From: Dryas octopetala | Lineage: Eukaryota; Streptophyta; Magnoliopsida; Rosales; Rosaceae | Reading direction: 5' to 3' | Length of the DNA stretch: 64,000 nt | NCBI GenBank assembly: GCA_963921425.1 | Contig: OY992840.1 | Coordinates: forward strand, 2,172,501 to 2,236,500 | Shown here: in pieces, positions 49,756-62,346 of the stretch | How positions within the stretch are numbered: position 1 is the stretch's first letter | Layout of the letters: each line of letters opens with the position of its first letter | Translations under genes and position numbers: made by a program | Notes under the pieces: generated by a model | The model's database searches: none | The model's input: the letters and a program-made list of their open reading frames with translations, nothing else | What the model was told of the DNA's origin: nothing

Positions 49756-52700
49756 CCCCGGGTACTAGTGTGGCGTGAGTTTTCAGTTGTGGAGTATTTT
49801 GAGAGTATTAATTGTTTTTCAGAGTTTGATTTACGGTTTGAAGGGATTTAAAAATAGATTTGAAGGAAGAGATTTTGAAAGTATTTTGAAAGCTGGAGGG
49901 TTTCAAAGAGCGACGTGAGTGAAAATGGATGGATGTTTGTTTGTCCGGTGTGTTGTATTCCTTTTGTTTGTTAGGACTTGGGTTAGTTAAGACTTGGTTT
50001 TGTTAAAACTTGTTAAGGTTTAGGCTTGAATCTTGAGAAGAGAAGCAATTGTGATTATGCATTGAGGTTGTTAATTAGGATGTGAATGATTGGAGGTTGA
50101 GGTTAATAGTTGACGTTTAGGCAATTGATTTGCAGAAAGATTGTTATTTTTATTGGTGGAATTTATTGTGAATTGAGGACTTATGTCTATCTTGATGCTT
50201 GAATTATTGGTGATGAAATTAGTAAGTGGTTTGAGTAAATATTGATTTATTATTGCGGATTATCATTGAGTTTTGAAATTTAAGAATTATTGAGGTTAGT
50301 TAATTAAGTCTTTTCACTCATACGAGCTCTAGTGAGCTTACCGGGTTATTTGTTTGAATGACCCGGTGTACCACGGATATAGTGCAGTGTGGTTAATGTT
50401 TTGCAGGTTAACAGGCTGAGGAGGCAATGAGGAGAAGTCGAGGCAGTGGGACTCAGCGAGATTTATTTAATTGTTTTTACACAATATTTTCGTTTAAATG
50501 TTTTTGGTAAAATTGTTTTTAGTTATATTTATGTGCAGGGCTCAAAGGAAAGAGAAAACAGATTTTCAAGGTTGATGTTTCAGTGTTTTATGGGCCCGAG
50601 GTTCGGGGCGTTACAGTCCTGTCATATACCTCTCTGATATGTTGCTCCGGCATTCTTTAAACCAAATGGCATCACAATCCACTCATGTATTCCTATTGGC
50701 TGTGGGCACCTGAAAGCGGTCTTGTGAATATCCTTCTCTGATAAAGATTTGATTGTACCCGACATGACCATCCATAAAAGAAAGAATTTTATGTTTCGCC
50801 GCGCCATCCACCAACAAGTCTGCCATAGGCATTGGATATTTATTCTTGAGTGTTGCTAAATTGAGGTTTCTGAAATCCACACACATCCTTAGCTTGCCAT
50901 TCTTTTTTAGCATAGGAACCACATTAGACACCCAACTTATATAATTCGCCGTCCTGATGAATCCAGCCTCATGGAGCCGACGAATCTCATCCTCTATTTG
51001 CAGTTATACCTTCACGGAGAAACGTCTCGGCGGTCAAGCATATGGCTTGAACGTTTCTTTCAGGAATAATCGGTACTTGACCAAGTCCTGATCTAAACCT
51101 GGCATCTCCCTGTAATGTCAGGCGAAGCAGTCCCTATATTCTTTGATCAACGCAACTAATTTAGTTCTCAATTCTTCTGAAATTAATTGACTGATGAAAA
51201 TTGGTCGTGGGTCTTCATCAGTACCCAAGTTGATTTCTTCCAAAGGATCTTGAACCCCGACCTTTGAATCTTCAAGCTCGGTGGGGGCTGGGTCTAGTTC
51301 ATTCATTCCTCATTCCTCATTCCTTTCTGGCTTGTTCCTGTTCCGTGATAAACTCGGTGTTTAAGTCAACCATTGTCTTTGATTTCTCATACGTCTGGAG
51401 TCTCTCATCGAGATCTTCCATGAAGGCCTCTTCTACCTCCCTTTGGTCGCTTAACATTAATCGTATCTGTTGAACAACTAAGACACCACCATGAGGACCC
51501 CTGTCTCCTCGGCAGTTTGACTCATCCTTCTTTTGGTTGAAACACTTGTTAGGCGACCATTGCCTCTACCATGCCTGTCATTGCCTCAAAAGACTTTTGC
51601 TCTACTTGGACCACCTGTACCTGATCCACATTCCAGAAAATTAAGGCTTGATGGAGGGAAGAAGGAACACACCTATTGGCATGAATCCAGTTTCGGCCGA
51701 GAAGTAGGTTGTAGTTGGCCGTGGAGTCCACGACGTAAAATGTCGTGAGCCTTGACTTGCTCCCAACTGTAAGTTCCATAGGTAATACTCCATTTGCTCT
51801 CAATTTCTTGCGGCAAAACCATTGAGCATGAGGTCTATGGATAATAAATCAGCTTCTATTTTATGAAACCTCCTCATTAAACTAGACGGAATGACATTAA
51901 CAGTAGCCCCGCCGTCAATCATAACCTTAGTAATAGGGACTCCCTCGAGGTGGGCTGTGATATATAATGATTTTAAATGGCAGGCCATCTCTTCTGTGGG
52001 CTTTCTGAAGTATGCTTGGCCAAACTTGGTCACGGCCACGTTTTCGACCTCTTGAATGATTTCCTCTCCGGCAAGCATCTCAACGTCGATTTCAATTTTT
52101 GGAATATCCTCGTCGAGATAATCCTCTTCTAAGGAGCTGTTCTGGCGGATGGGGCTTGAAATTCTGCCGGTAGAGTTTATACCATGTTACACGTCGCCTC
52201 TTTGAGCTATACTCATCTTTAACTTCAAACTTCATTGACCCGAAATTCCAAGTCCTTGTCCTTTTGGGTCATTCTGGTAGTTTTTCAATTTCAAACATCT
52301 CGGCTCTGATTATTCGCTCATTTTTCTTTGGAAAAACTAACCTCTCCCTAACCGGGATCTTTTCGGGTTTAAGCTTTTCTAATGGTAAAGTCCCTTGCTT
52401 GGTGAGAATCCATTTAGGCTTAGATTGGCTGAAGTTCGATTCCTCTATCTTCACCCTCATCCCTAACTCGGCGGAAAGTTCTATTTGAAGTTTTAGTTCT
52501 AGGCTTTTGACTCTTTCTAGTGTCGACCCTGAGTTCTTCTCTGCCGCCCTAAACGCAACCATCTCTCTTACTCTTGGTGATACCAGCAATTGTCTTTTGG
52601 CGCGGGTGGCCTAAAAGTTATGGGAGGTGATCGAGTTTGTCGAGGCTTGTTTCCCAGCCGTTCCCGCTTTGGTGAGTTCTCTTAGTAACTTCTAGCCTAG

Positions 52701-52845
52701 CCATCTAACCGTCTCTTGACCCCGGATATTGCTTGAGGAACTTTTGTTTCCAGATCTGCCTACTTTTCTTACTATGGTCAATCATCAGCCCTTCTTCCTT
52801 TGCTTGCGACATGGATGCCCCTCGAATACTTCTTACCGGGACTTC

Positions 52846-52974
52846 ACATTAAACTAGGACTGCAGTGTTTCTAGCTAGGAATCCCATCGGGCATGCCAAA
52901 TTATGTTACCTCGAAAAATCAAGGCAAGCTTGACCGGATTCTTAGCTAGAAACATTGCAGTCCTAGTTTAATGT
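52846..52974 (-). other. 39-bp inverted repeat around the Tat primer-binding region
   Basis: The arms lie at 52846-52884 (leader, just inside the element) and 52936-52974 (U5 part of the 5' LTR). They pair over 39 bp with 2 mismatches. The matching stretch of the 3' LTR (37403-37441) is a perfect complement of the leader arm. The 51-base loop holds the LTR-leader junction and the presumed primer site. The element RNA could thus fold into a long hairpin that displays the primer site. Confidence 0.85.
52883..52901 (-). other. presumed primer-binding site of the Tat element
   Basis: The minus strand reads TTTGGCATGCCCGATGGGA two bases after the LTR end. The TGG start fits pairing with a tRNA CCA end. 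The tRNA could not be named. Confidence 0.5.
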
Positions 52975-53830
52975 TTGGGTGTGTCACTATTCTTGGCAAA
53001 AACAACCGTAATAGAAAAATGTGAGTTATTATTCGCGTTGAGCTTATTAACTTCTTAACCAAAGCGATTGTAAATGAGCTAGGAACAACAACTCGCCGTG
53101 GTTCTACTTGCTTTAATCTTCAAGGACTTTAATTATTTGGTGAAACAATAACTGTGTGCTTAAAATAAAATATGCGGTGGATGGATATTAGGGTGATTAG
53201 ATGCAAAGAAAAGTTATGAACTCTAATATAAAAAGTATGAACAATCTGATTGTCTTGGCATCGAGTAACAATGGTAGTTTGAATAACAAATCTCATACTA
53301 GAAGCAAAAGCAAAATTAAAAGAAATCGATAATAAGAAATAGGATCATAGCAGAGCAAATAACTAAGAACAAAGTTCTAAAACTGAAGAAAACGTAGTAA
53401 TCTTGAGAATTCTGGACAAATTGTTAAAGAAAAGCTTATGCTTGATTTTTGTGTATTGTGTTGAGAGAGATTTTATGCCTCCAAAGCCTTGCTTATATAG
53501 TGATCAACCTCTAGGATTAAGAAACTTTTTCCTATTTGGTTTTGGACTTCTATCTCTTTAGTTAATTCACTTTCTTCGCACCCAAGGCACTAAACTCTTT
53601 CCTTATCTGACTTAGGTCTCCTATCCTGCCAAGGATTCTTGGCAATAAAGGAAACCTCCCTTGAGCATGAATTCTGGCAGTACGAGCCTTTGTTTCTGAG
53701 ACTCGCCGTGGGCTTGGACTTTGACTGTGAATGGGCTTGCTTATAAAAACATGGGTTCGATTGGGCTTTTATTATCAATGTCGTGGGCTTGGCCGTGACC
53801 TCAACCCAAAACCAAAACAGGGTGTAAATA
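52904..53830 (-). repeat. 5' LTR of the Tat element
   Basis: A 927-bp LTR paired with 37371-38300. It starts TGTTACCTCG on the plus strand and ends near GGTGTAAATA. Confidence 0.9.
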
Positions 53831-54269
53831 GTCCCTGTTCTTTTAATTTTGATGTTTTTAGTCCAATACTTAATACGATTGCAATTAGGTCCATTATGTC
53901 ATCTCTGTTTGTTTTGCTGATGGAAAAATCCTACATGGCATCATGTGCCTTCCTCATGATTGCCAAATAAGACTCATTTGTCCACTTGGACAAAGGCCCA
54001 TAAAGCCCTATTGCCTTCTTCAATATATAGTCCATTCGAACATAACGTTGGTTTGAGAGAGAAAGTTGGGACTCCGAGTTCTGGATAGCTGGGTTTTTGA
54101 AATCATAGGTAAAATGTTCACAACCATTTCCATTCTACCTCATCTCTATAACTCTATCTTTTTTCTTCATATTTGCGCAAAAATTTTGGTTTTGAAATTA
54201 GAATTTTGAGTTTTTATGTGGTTTAGGGTTCCTTGTGGGTAATGAAATTCATAGGAAAAATTTGCTGCA

Positions 54270-54500
54270 ATGTCCACTTCATCCACAAGTGGAGCACACA
54301 GATGTGGGAAATGCAATGGAGTCATGAAGCTCCTAGTGGCAAGAACTGCAAAAAATCCGAATAGACCGTTTGCGAAATGTCAAAGGTGTGGACATCTGAA
54401 CTGGTTAGATAAAATCGAGTATTGTTGTGATACCTGGAAAAAAATTTGGAGCGAATTTTTTTCTTTTTTGCGGTATTACTTGACCATGGTTAACTTGTAG
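54270..54500 (+). CDS. GRF-type zinc-finger protein, short
   Basis: A 76-residue frame begins MSTSSTSGAHRCGKCNG. The order Cys12-x2-Cys15, then ARTAKNPNRPFAKC, then CGHLNW fits the GRF zinc finger (PF06839), with ligands at about Cys12/Cys15 and Cys37/Cys40. GRF fingers bind single-stranded nucleic acid in some proteins; the role of the short plant proteins is largely unknown. They often end in a coiled coil or membrane helix. Here the last 25 residues are weakly hydrophobic and the gene may continue through an intron. It lies 440 bp right of the Tat element, in the flank that resembles a Mutator-like terminus, so a transposon-carried gene is possible. Confidence 0.6.
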   Translation: MSTSSTSGAHRCGKCNGVMKLLVARTAKNPNRPFAKCQRCGHLNWLDKIEYCCDTWKKIWSEFFSFLRYYLTMVNL

Positions 54501-57500
54501 GTCAAACCACCACTTCTATCTCAGTTGTAAACGTGACTCGTAGTACTTTTGCTTATAGTTGGAACTACCCTTGTCCTTGTTACTGTTACTTTCTATTTTT
54601 ATTTTATTTCTATTTTATTTTGTTGCTCGTGCCTTGCGAGTGAGACAAGGATTAACGGTAGTAACCTTGGAGGGACAATGTAGTAATTTCACACTCGAAC
54701 TCTTAGACCCGAACTTGAGGGCGTGACACGTGGCAAGAGCGGCCGGCTTCCCATTTCTTAGGAAGCCCATTTAATTTTTCCCTTAAACCTAATTATTTAT
54801 TTTGGACCCTAGTACATAAATCCAAACCCAATTAATTCTTTTGGCATGAAAAATTAAAACCAACTGGGCTCTTTAATTACATATGGTTAGCCTAGGCCCA
54901 AAACCCAATCAGCAGCCCACCTAGCCCCTAAGACAGCCACATACACGTTATTTAATTCTGATGGCTGTTAGTTTTGCTAACCCAACTAGCCATCATTTGT
55001 AAACTCATGTACGCCAACCCTTTCACCTTCCTCTTCTCTTTTTTGTCTGTGTTCTCTTCTCTCTCTGCATTTTTCTCTCTTTCCATTTCCTTTGTAGCCA
55101 AACAGTCTTGTAACCACAGAACCAAACCTTAGACAATATTCTCGAGTTCACTAGGTGAGGAACTTTTGAGCCGAGAGAGAGAAGTTGGAGACCATCGTCT
55201 CTGAGCTACATGAATAGAAGAGATGAGGACTGATTTTGGGTAATTTTTCTTTTGCATGTTACCTCCTTACGTTTCGATAGCCCTTCAGATTCTTTCTCTG
55301 AAGTTAGAAATTTCACCAAGGCCTTGAACTAACTTTGATATCTTCATTTGTGTTTTGGGGCTGCTGGACTTTTGTTACACTCAGGGAGAGCACGCAGCAA
55401 TTGGTTGAGGAAGGTTTGGATTTCTCAATCCTCTTTTCATTTCTGACTTCGTTCCCAAAAACCTCTCATTTTGTCGATCAAGCCCAGGACTTGGTCATTT
55501 CTCAAGCTAATCACTAATATGGATTGTATTTTGTGAATGCATGTGCAATCCGAGAGTAGGTATGTTCTTCTTGGTAAGTTCCTACCCTTATTTGTGAGTC
55601 AAGCTTCCCTTTTTACTTGTTTAGACTGATAGGCTGTTAAGGGTTTCATCCATGATACATGCAAGATCAGAAAAGGGATTTGGTGCACTTGCATGCGGGT
55701 TTGAGGGTACTGTCTCGTGAAACCAAGTTGTGCTTTGGGGTAAGAAGCTCTAAACTTATTTCTGAACCTTGTGAATCTATCTTGGTGTTGCTTTGGGTGT
55801 GTTGGTCTGCTTGGTTTGGCAAAAGAGTCAAGAGTTTTGAGTTTTCTGTCAAAAACCCTATTTTTCTGGTTTTCGTAATCCCTAACCCGGAGTTACTATT
55901 TTTGAAAACTGTACTGATTGAAAAAGTATTTCGACCTGATTTTTGGTATGCATAAACGAGACATCCTAACGGTCATTTAGAGACCAAGAACACCTCAATT
56001 GGACCTCTGATGAATTAGTTATGAATTTTCTAAGCTGACCCTGAATTTCTGAAACCTGACAGCATCGATTTCCTTTTTACTAGTCTAAGTTTTTGAGTCT
56101 CCCTTGTGTTCTAGTGGTTTTAACCTAAAATGAGGTTGATGGGATGATGTTATACATGTTTTGATTGGTTTTCTTATATTGGATCATGCAGTTTGAGGTT
56201 TTAAGACATTAGTCACTCCACCTTTGAATTTGGAGGATGAGCATTGCTCCCAAATCATAGGCTGGATTGATTGGCGAAACTGTATTGATCCACAACTCCA
56301 AACCACTTGATAATTTTTTTGAGTAACCCTCTGCATGTCTAAAAGCATCCCACCAATTTTCAAAACTTTTGGACTCTTACTTTTTTTTTTTTAAATCCGA
56401 ACCCTGCTCCAGTGATCCTATTTGCTGGCAGTCAGCTACCTTCTAATTCTTTCCTTTTAAAACTCATCCATTTGACCACTTGAGTTATTTACATCATTAT
56501 AAATTTGTTTTAAAGTCCACCTAGCATTCATTTAAATGTTTTCACTCCTTGGATTATTCATTTGGTGTCCGGGACAATCTTAGCTTGCCAAACAAGTGCG
56601 TTAATTCGGTAAAACCCCATTCTTGAACTTAGTTGTGACTTGGTGTGTTTTGTGTACTGTTGCAGGGGCCTTGTTAGTTTCTTAAGAGCTTTGGAGTTTG
56701 GGGGCAGCTACTAGAGAAGGTAGGGGGGGCTTGCCCAAGTTAAGTTTCTAGAAACTAACAATTGGAGAGTCTTGCTTGTGCTTGTGCATGATTGGTTGTG
56801 TATGTACATTGTAATTGTGATATTTGCATCCATGGTGGTTAATTGTTGTGAAATCTGGAACCTACAGACTTAGTACTTGCTTAATTGCTATTTGCAAACT
56901 CTAGTTAAACTATAGGATTCATAAATGGTTAGATTAAAGGCCTAAACGCCTAGGGTAAATTATGTGTTATTTGATGATTAAAACTAATATATAGAATTAT
57001 CGGATTAGAGCCACTCTATAATTTAAAGGTGATTTATCGTTATTTAATTTGTCTTACCAGCTTGATTAATGAATTATTCCTCATAATTTAACCTAATTAA
57101 ATATGATAATGAGGCTTATAAATCCCCTTTGAACTACTTGTGTGACTTATATTTCAGTATGTGAAAAACCTTGTATCATTTCTATGATTAATGGCTACTG
57201 ATGAGAACCCTTAACTATGTAATGGTTTTGGGTTGATAATGTTGTTATACGTTGAACACTGAATTGATATTGAGCATGTGCATTCCTACATGGACTTGAT
57301 TTTGGCATAGGTTGATGCTAGTGGATTATGCATTCATGCATCATAATTATTCTCATTGAGTATTTGTGAAACTAATGAGAGTTCAGTGTTTGGACACCAA
57401 GTCTTAGAATGAGGGGTTGCATGAGCGACCTTGGGTTTCGATTCCCTAAACCACAGTGGAAAACCTAGTGAGCAGTCGGCCCCCTGGTCAGCTCCCCAGG

Positions 57501-58432
57501 TTCGGTCAGAACGTACTGAGATAGTACGGACCGTGTGGATACATTTGATTTGGTAGTATACTGGGTTTGCGACCGTGGAGGTACCACGGGTCGTGAGGGC
57601 TGTTCTTATCACTAATTTGCGGCAGGAGGGTAGGCCGGGTAGTGATGGTACTGCGGTACAGGCTATGGTGGTCCACTGTTATTTAACAGGTAATGAGATA
57701 TGCTTCTGCGGATTGGCAAAGGTACGCGTGCATAAGATATTTGTTACATGCATCTCTGACATTTTTGCCATGTAAGTACAAAATGACATGTCTTACATGA
57801 TGAACTTGATATAGCATGTTATCTTGTGATTTATTACGTTTTTGTACGAATTGTGATTTATGGTGTGAAGCCCTGTTTGAGTATGGTTGTTTTTAAACGA
57901 CTTGCTTGTTAAGTAAGATAAAACTTGAGATTGTGTGGACACATTTTTGGGTCGGGTGAGCCAAGCAAAGGATCCGGTGGTTTGGTGATGCTCACCCCTA
58001 CATAGATTTTGCAAGTTTGGCGTTATGGTGATACTAGTGGAGATATCTGATGACGAGACACCGCCTACTTCAACGACTATTGGATATTCGAGTTCTAGCA
58101 GTTCCCTCATGAGCGAGTGAGTACCGGACCAGTGTCTTAGACTCTCGTACTTATCCTTTGTTTGTCTTTGGCTCATTAGTGTTACAAATGTTTGGCTTAC
58201 TTGAGGTTTATCTATTGCAAGACTATTCTCGGGGGTGTGTCGGGTTAACCCCGGATTACTTGACTTGTAATTTGGCTATCTGACCTAGGTCGACGAAGTT
58301 ACTTAGATCTTGAATCATACCTAAATTAATTGATAATAATTAACTCGGGCCTAATATTAATAAATGAATTAGAAACACACCTTCCGACGAGCTCACTATT
58401 TAGTGGACGTTCCGCTAGTTAACTCTGCCTAC
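54501..58432. other. long non-genic stretch, LTR-like in parts
   Basis: No protein family is recognised. A CT-rich leader-like part lies at 55020-55090, and G-rich and mixed sequence at 57380-57660. The overall look is of a long LTR or untranslated region of a gypsy element, but no paired ends were found. The border with the CACTA element is not defined. Confidence 0.35.
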
Positions 58433-61400
58433 CTATTTTGTACCTTGATCAATTGATAAGGCATCGATCTCAATTGGAGGAATGTCATGTATCTCAACTT
58501 GTTGTATGATAACATCATTGTTGTATGGATTGGGTATGGTCGAAGATGAATCCTCTTGATAGGTCACGTCATCCTGATTTTCCTTGTCCGGAATATCCCA
58601 TATATTTCGATTCTAAATCATCTGAGCTACTTTCCAACCCACACCCGCCTTAGGATCATTCAGATAACATACTGGTTTCGGCATAGTGGCAAGAATAAAT
58701 GGATTATTCTCATACCATCGAGTGTTTGTGTTCACAGATATTAAGTTATAATCGACTTTAATACTATTGTTTCTATTCGGGTCTGTATTAAACCAATGAC
58801 ACTTAAATAACACAACTTGAAAGCGATGCGAGTACAACACTTGATGTACACTCGTCAGCTTGCTGTAGAAATCTACCGTGCCAGTCTCCAAGTTCTCTAC
58901 ACAAATCCCGCTATTTTGAGTGCTCAAGATGTCATCTCATTCTAGAGTTAAAAACTTAACGTACTTCATTCACATTACATCCGGAAAACGTTTCAACCCA
59001 TTGAATGTCACTTGCCAAACTCATTAACTTATTGAATAATGACGAATTCCATCTATTAAAAGACAATGTAATTAATATATTACAAAAAACATACAAACAC
59101 ATGAACGAACTGATCATTATTGTCAGTAATCACTTACATGTTCCTTAAATCATTTAGGAAACAATTCCCGATGCTTTTTTCTCTACACGTTCCTTGTCCC
59201 ATCCTAGATAGTCCCAATTCATTAGTTCTTCATGCTCAATGCGTAAGGAGTCAACTTCTTCACAATTATTGAGTATGAACCAATGAGCCACCTCTATATC
59301 GTATTTCGAGAATTGAACAGCTGGTTTAGGGGCTTCGCCAAATGGTCTTGTAATTTGAGAAAAGACAGAAAGTGTCTCATTTTTTTCACCACTGTCGTCG
59401 TTACGTTGGGGCCGATTGAATGACGTCTCAACATTGCTGAGATACATTGCACAGTAAGTGATGGATTCATTTGCAATGTATGCCTCCGCTATGGAGCCTT
59501 CGGGGTGTGCCCTGTTTCGGACGTACCTTTTGTAATTACCCAACATTCTGCAAATGTAAGTACATAGTGAGAAAACTTTTATGAGTAACATAGAGCTAAA
59601 CTTGGAGAAAAATAACAAAAAATTTTAGGAATTGTTACATTTCTATTGGGTACATCCACCGATAACTAACCGGCCCAGCAAGAATTGCCTCTTGCGATAA
59701 ATGTATCATCAAGTGAATCATTATATCAAAAAAGGCCGGTGGAAATATTTGTTCAAATTTGCATAGGATGTACACAATCTCATCTTTCAATTTTGACACG
59801 TCTGACACACGCAACGTCTTAGCGCATATATGTTGAAAGAACCTCGACAACCCAACAATCAGTTCAACCACATCTTCGGGCAAAAATTTTCGAATACCCA
59901 TCAGAAGCAGCCGTTGCAATAAAACATGACAATCATGACTCTCCAAGTCCAAAATTTTTCCAGAGTCGATTTTCACATTTCGTGAGATATTGACCGCGTA
60001 TCCATCTGGAAATTTGACCGATGCAAGAAACTTTAAGAATTCTTTCTTATCCCCATGCTTCACTGTATAAAATGGATGCTTCTTTATCATTTTTTCACCC
60101 TAATTCGTTAACCACAAATGTTTTATAATGCCCATTTCTTGCAAATCTTGTCGAGCCTTAATTGTGTCCTTTGATTTTCCCTCAATGCCCAAAATTGTCC
60201 CCACCAAACTTTTGCACACGTTCTTCTCAATATGCATTACATCAAGATTGTGCCTGATTTTCAACTTGGACCAGTACTCCAACTCGAAGAATAACGACTT
60301 GTTCCTCCAATTTAGATGTGCAAATGACCTTGACATATTTCGTTCTTTGTTAGAGGGATGTTTACCAATCCGGCCAAATTCTAAGTTATTCAACTGCCTC
60401 AAGATGTCATCGCCAGGTAATTCTTTAAGTTTCACGCTCATCTCTTTTTTCCCGTCAAAGGCCTCCTTATTATGACGCCATTTATGATCCCCCGGTAACC
60501 ATCTTCGGTGGCCCATATAACATACTTTGCCACTATGCTAAGCGAAAGTTATGTCCTTATTATAAGTAGAACATGCCATATAACCCTTGGTGCTCCAGCC
60601 TGATAGATTCTCATAAGCTGGGAAATCATTTATTGTCCACATTACTGCTGTATGCAAGGAAAACATTGTTCTGGTGGACTTATCATATGTCGGCACATCA
60701 TTTTGCCATAATTCTTTCAGCTCATCAATCAATGGCCGCAAATATACATCGATCTCCTTGCCACGGGATTGCGGTCTCGGAATTAATAGCGTCATAATTG
60801 TGAATTCTTTTTTCATGCATTTCCAGGGAGGAAAATTATAAGGAACCACGACCACTGGCCAAGTGATGTGAGATGTGCTCATATTCCCAAATGGATTAAA
60901 TCCATCAGTAGCAAGTCCTAACCTAACATTTTGTGGATTTGCTACAAAATTCAAATATATCTTGTCAAATTCTTTCCATGCGTTTCTGTCTGCAGGATGT
61001 CTCATTACATCGTCTTCAACCCGCTTATCTTTGTGTCATCTCATGTCACTTGCAGTATGTGTCAACATGTACAATTGTTGCAATCTTGGCTTAAGTGGGA
61101 AATAATGCAACACCTTTTGTGGAATCTGTTTCTTTCTCTTTACAGACTTGTTCTTATATGTCGGCTCATTGCACACAGAGCATTTATCCTTCCCTTGGTG
61201 TTCTTTGTAAAACAATACACAATCATTCTTGCATGCATGAATTTTTTCATATCTCAAACCGAGATCTTTCAACACCTTATTTGCCTGATAATGGGTTTCA
61301 GGTATATGATTGTTGTTGAAAGTATTCGTTTCAAAATCCCCATCAACTGATCATAACTTCGATTCAAATGTTGATTAAGTACTTTCCAATGCATTAACTC

Positions 61401-61919
61401 CACAACAGCAGTTAGCACTAATAACTCTTCACAACCAGAGTATAAGTCCCGTTGAGCTTGATTCAACAATCTCTCATACTTATCAAACTCTTCTCTTTGG
61501 ACTTCGGGCAACCCATCATCTTCATCCATATTATCACTCTTTGTATCATCCTGATTGACTTCGTGATCAAGCAATGCATATGGATAAGCATCATTTATTA
61601 TGCCCATTAGTAGGTCATTATCATCACCAACAGATTCAATAGGCTGCAAAATGGTTCGAGCATCCGAGGAAGTCGAAGCATAAACTCTCGGTTCACCATG
61701 ATAATACCATGTCGTATAGTTGTGTGACATCTCATATTTCACCAAATGAATTCTGACTTCACGCACTGTCTTCCATAAAGTGTTGTTACAATTCTGGCAC
61801 AGACACTTTATATTATTCTAAGCATTGACATGTTCCTGTGCAACTTAGATAAATGACTCGATCCCATATAAATATTCATCACTAACACGATTCGTAGTAC
61901 GTATCTACTGTCGGTCCAT
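58433..61919 (-). pseudogene. CACTA transposase (TNPD / Transposase_21 with DUF4218 and DUF4216)
   Basis: Transposase that would bind and cut CACTA ends. In order from the right: a transposase-associated domain (start at 61919, MDRQ; then RTTNRVSDEYLYG and YTTWYYHGE near 61700); the Transposase_21 core at about 61270-60100, with YEKIHACKNDC, LGLATDGFNPFGNMS and NLDVMHIEKNVCKSLVGTIL; DUF4218 at 60090-59300, with LESHDCHVLLQRLL and YKRYVRNRAHPEGSIAEAYI; DUF4216 at about 58930-58610, with VVLFKCHWFNTDPN. The C-terminus (IPPIEIDALSIDQGTK) stops at 58433. Stops interrupt it, for example TAG in place of the usual Trp after MDRQ and another between 61036 and 61005. It is close to full length but not functional as read. 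Confidence 0.85.
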
Positions 61920-62054
61920 GATGCATGTTTCCATATTACACGACAATTAGAAAAAAGATTCATCACTCTTCTTTGTCTTCTTATGCCTCCGGTAAGGGCC
62001 CTATCCCATTCGAGAATGCACATATGTTTCATGGTTGTTGGCTCTCACGACGTA

Positions 62055-62190
62055 GTTTCGATCTGGGAAAATTTTGGCAGCATCTCCTTATGGTTCTCCA
62101 AGTGCACGACGTAGATATTAAAAACAAATATCTAGTATGCACTCAAAGAACACATAGAGAGATGTTGCAGAAATTTTCCCAGATCGAAAC
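62055..62190. repeat. 33-bp inverted repeat upstream of the CACTA transposase
   Basis: The arms at 62055-62087 and 62158-62190 both contain the GAAAATTTT / GATCTGGG block in opposite orientation, with about four differences. They are separated by 70 bp. Confidence 0.75.
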
Positions 62191-62346
62191 CACATCACAT
62201 GAACCGCTAACCACAACACATAATTGTGCACTCTCAAACTGTCCATGGGTAATTTGGACAATTCAAGAATCATATTGGAGCGCAGTCACGCCCAGCGTCC
62301 ATGCACACATTCAACAGACTCTCGAACGGGTCTAAGGTAAATTTAA

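Larger units (their letters stand above)
45592..50624 (+). mobile_element. 5.0-kb LTR-like insert within the Tat reverse transcriptase
   Basis: It starts TGTAACGACTCGACCC, like family A LTRs, and ends GTCCTGTCA, the family A end. The flanks CATAG (45587-45591) and TATAC (50625-50629) fit a decayed 5-bp target duplication in the RT gene. It contains no pol or primer site. About 46985-48540 is repeated in shorter form at about 48810-49800, and each copy holds a minisatellite. The last 300 bp before the end (50318-50611) match a different LTR family seen inverted at 26343-26800. It is therefore a composite or rearranged LTR. Confidence 0.65.
42890..52600 (-). pseudogene. Tat pol region, interrupted by an insert
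   Basis: Minus-strand coding remnants are read in order from the right. The protease has VMIDGGATVNVIPSSLM near 51900. The RT has CVDFRNLN and [13 protein letters not shown] near 50650-50900, continuing left of the insert with YIDDVVVKSK near 45520. RNase H spans about 44990-45380 (ATAENSIGASLAQDN). A second RNase H of the extra Tat type lies at about 44250-44650 (FDGSSPDG, NNQAEY). The integrase zinc-binding region (HQAGH...CILC) lies near 43830-43970. The pol end is near 42890 (QFLKKYYPS). Gag is not clearly recognised. It is broken in many places. Confidence 0.85.
37371..53830 (-). mobile_element. Tat-lineage Ty3/gypsy retrotransposon with antisense gene
   Basis: Two LTRs bound a 16.5-kb unit. 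Its pol is on the minus strand, in the order protease, RT, RNase H, a second RNase H and integrase, which is the Tat hallmark. The flanking 5-mers GTCTC (37366-37370) and GTCCC (53831-53835) look like an aged target duplication with one difference. A plus-strand gene lies between the pol end and the left (3') LTR, as known for some Tat elements. A 5.0-kb insert splits RT. The LTRs differ at roughly one base in eleven over the first 400 bp by eye, suggesting an insertion several million years old. The element is broken in many places. Confidence 0.9.

Noticed and set aside
61925-62335. Plus-strand frame of 136 residues near the CACTA transposase
   Set aside because: It overlaps the antisense N-terminus and leader of the transposase and shows no recognised family.
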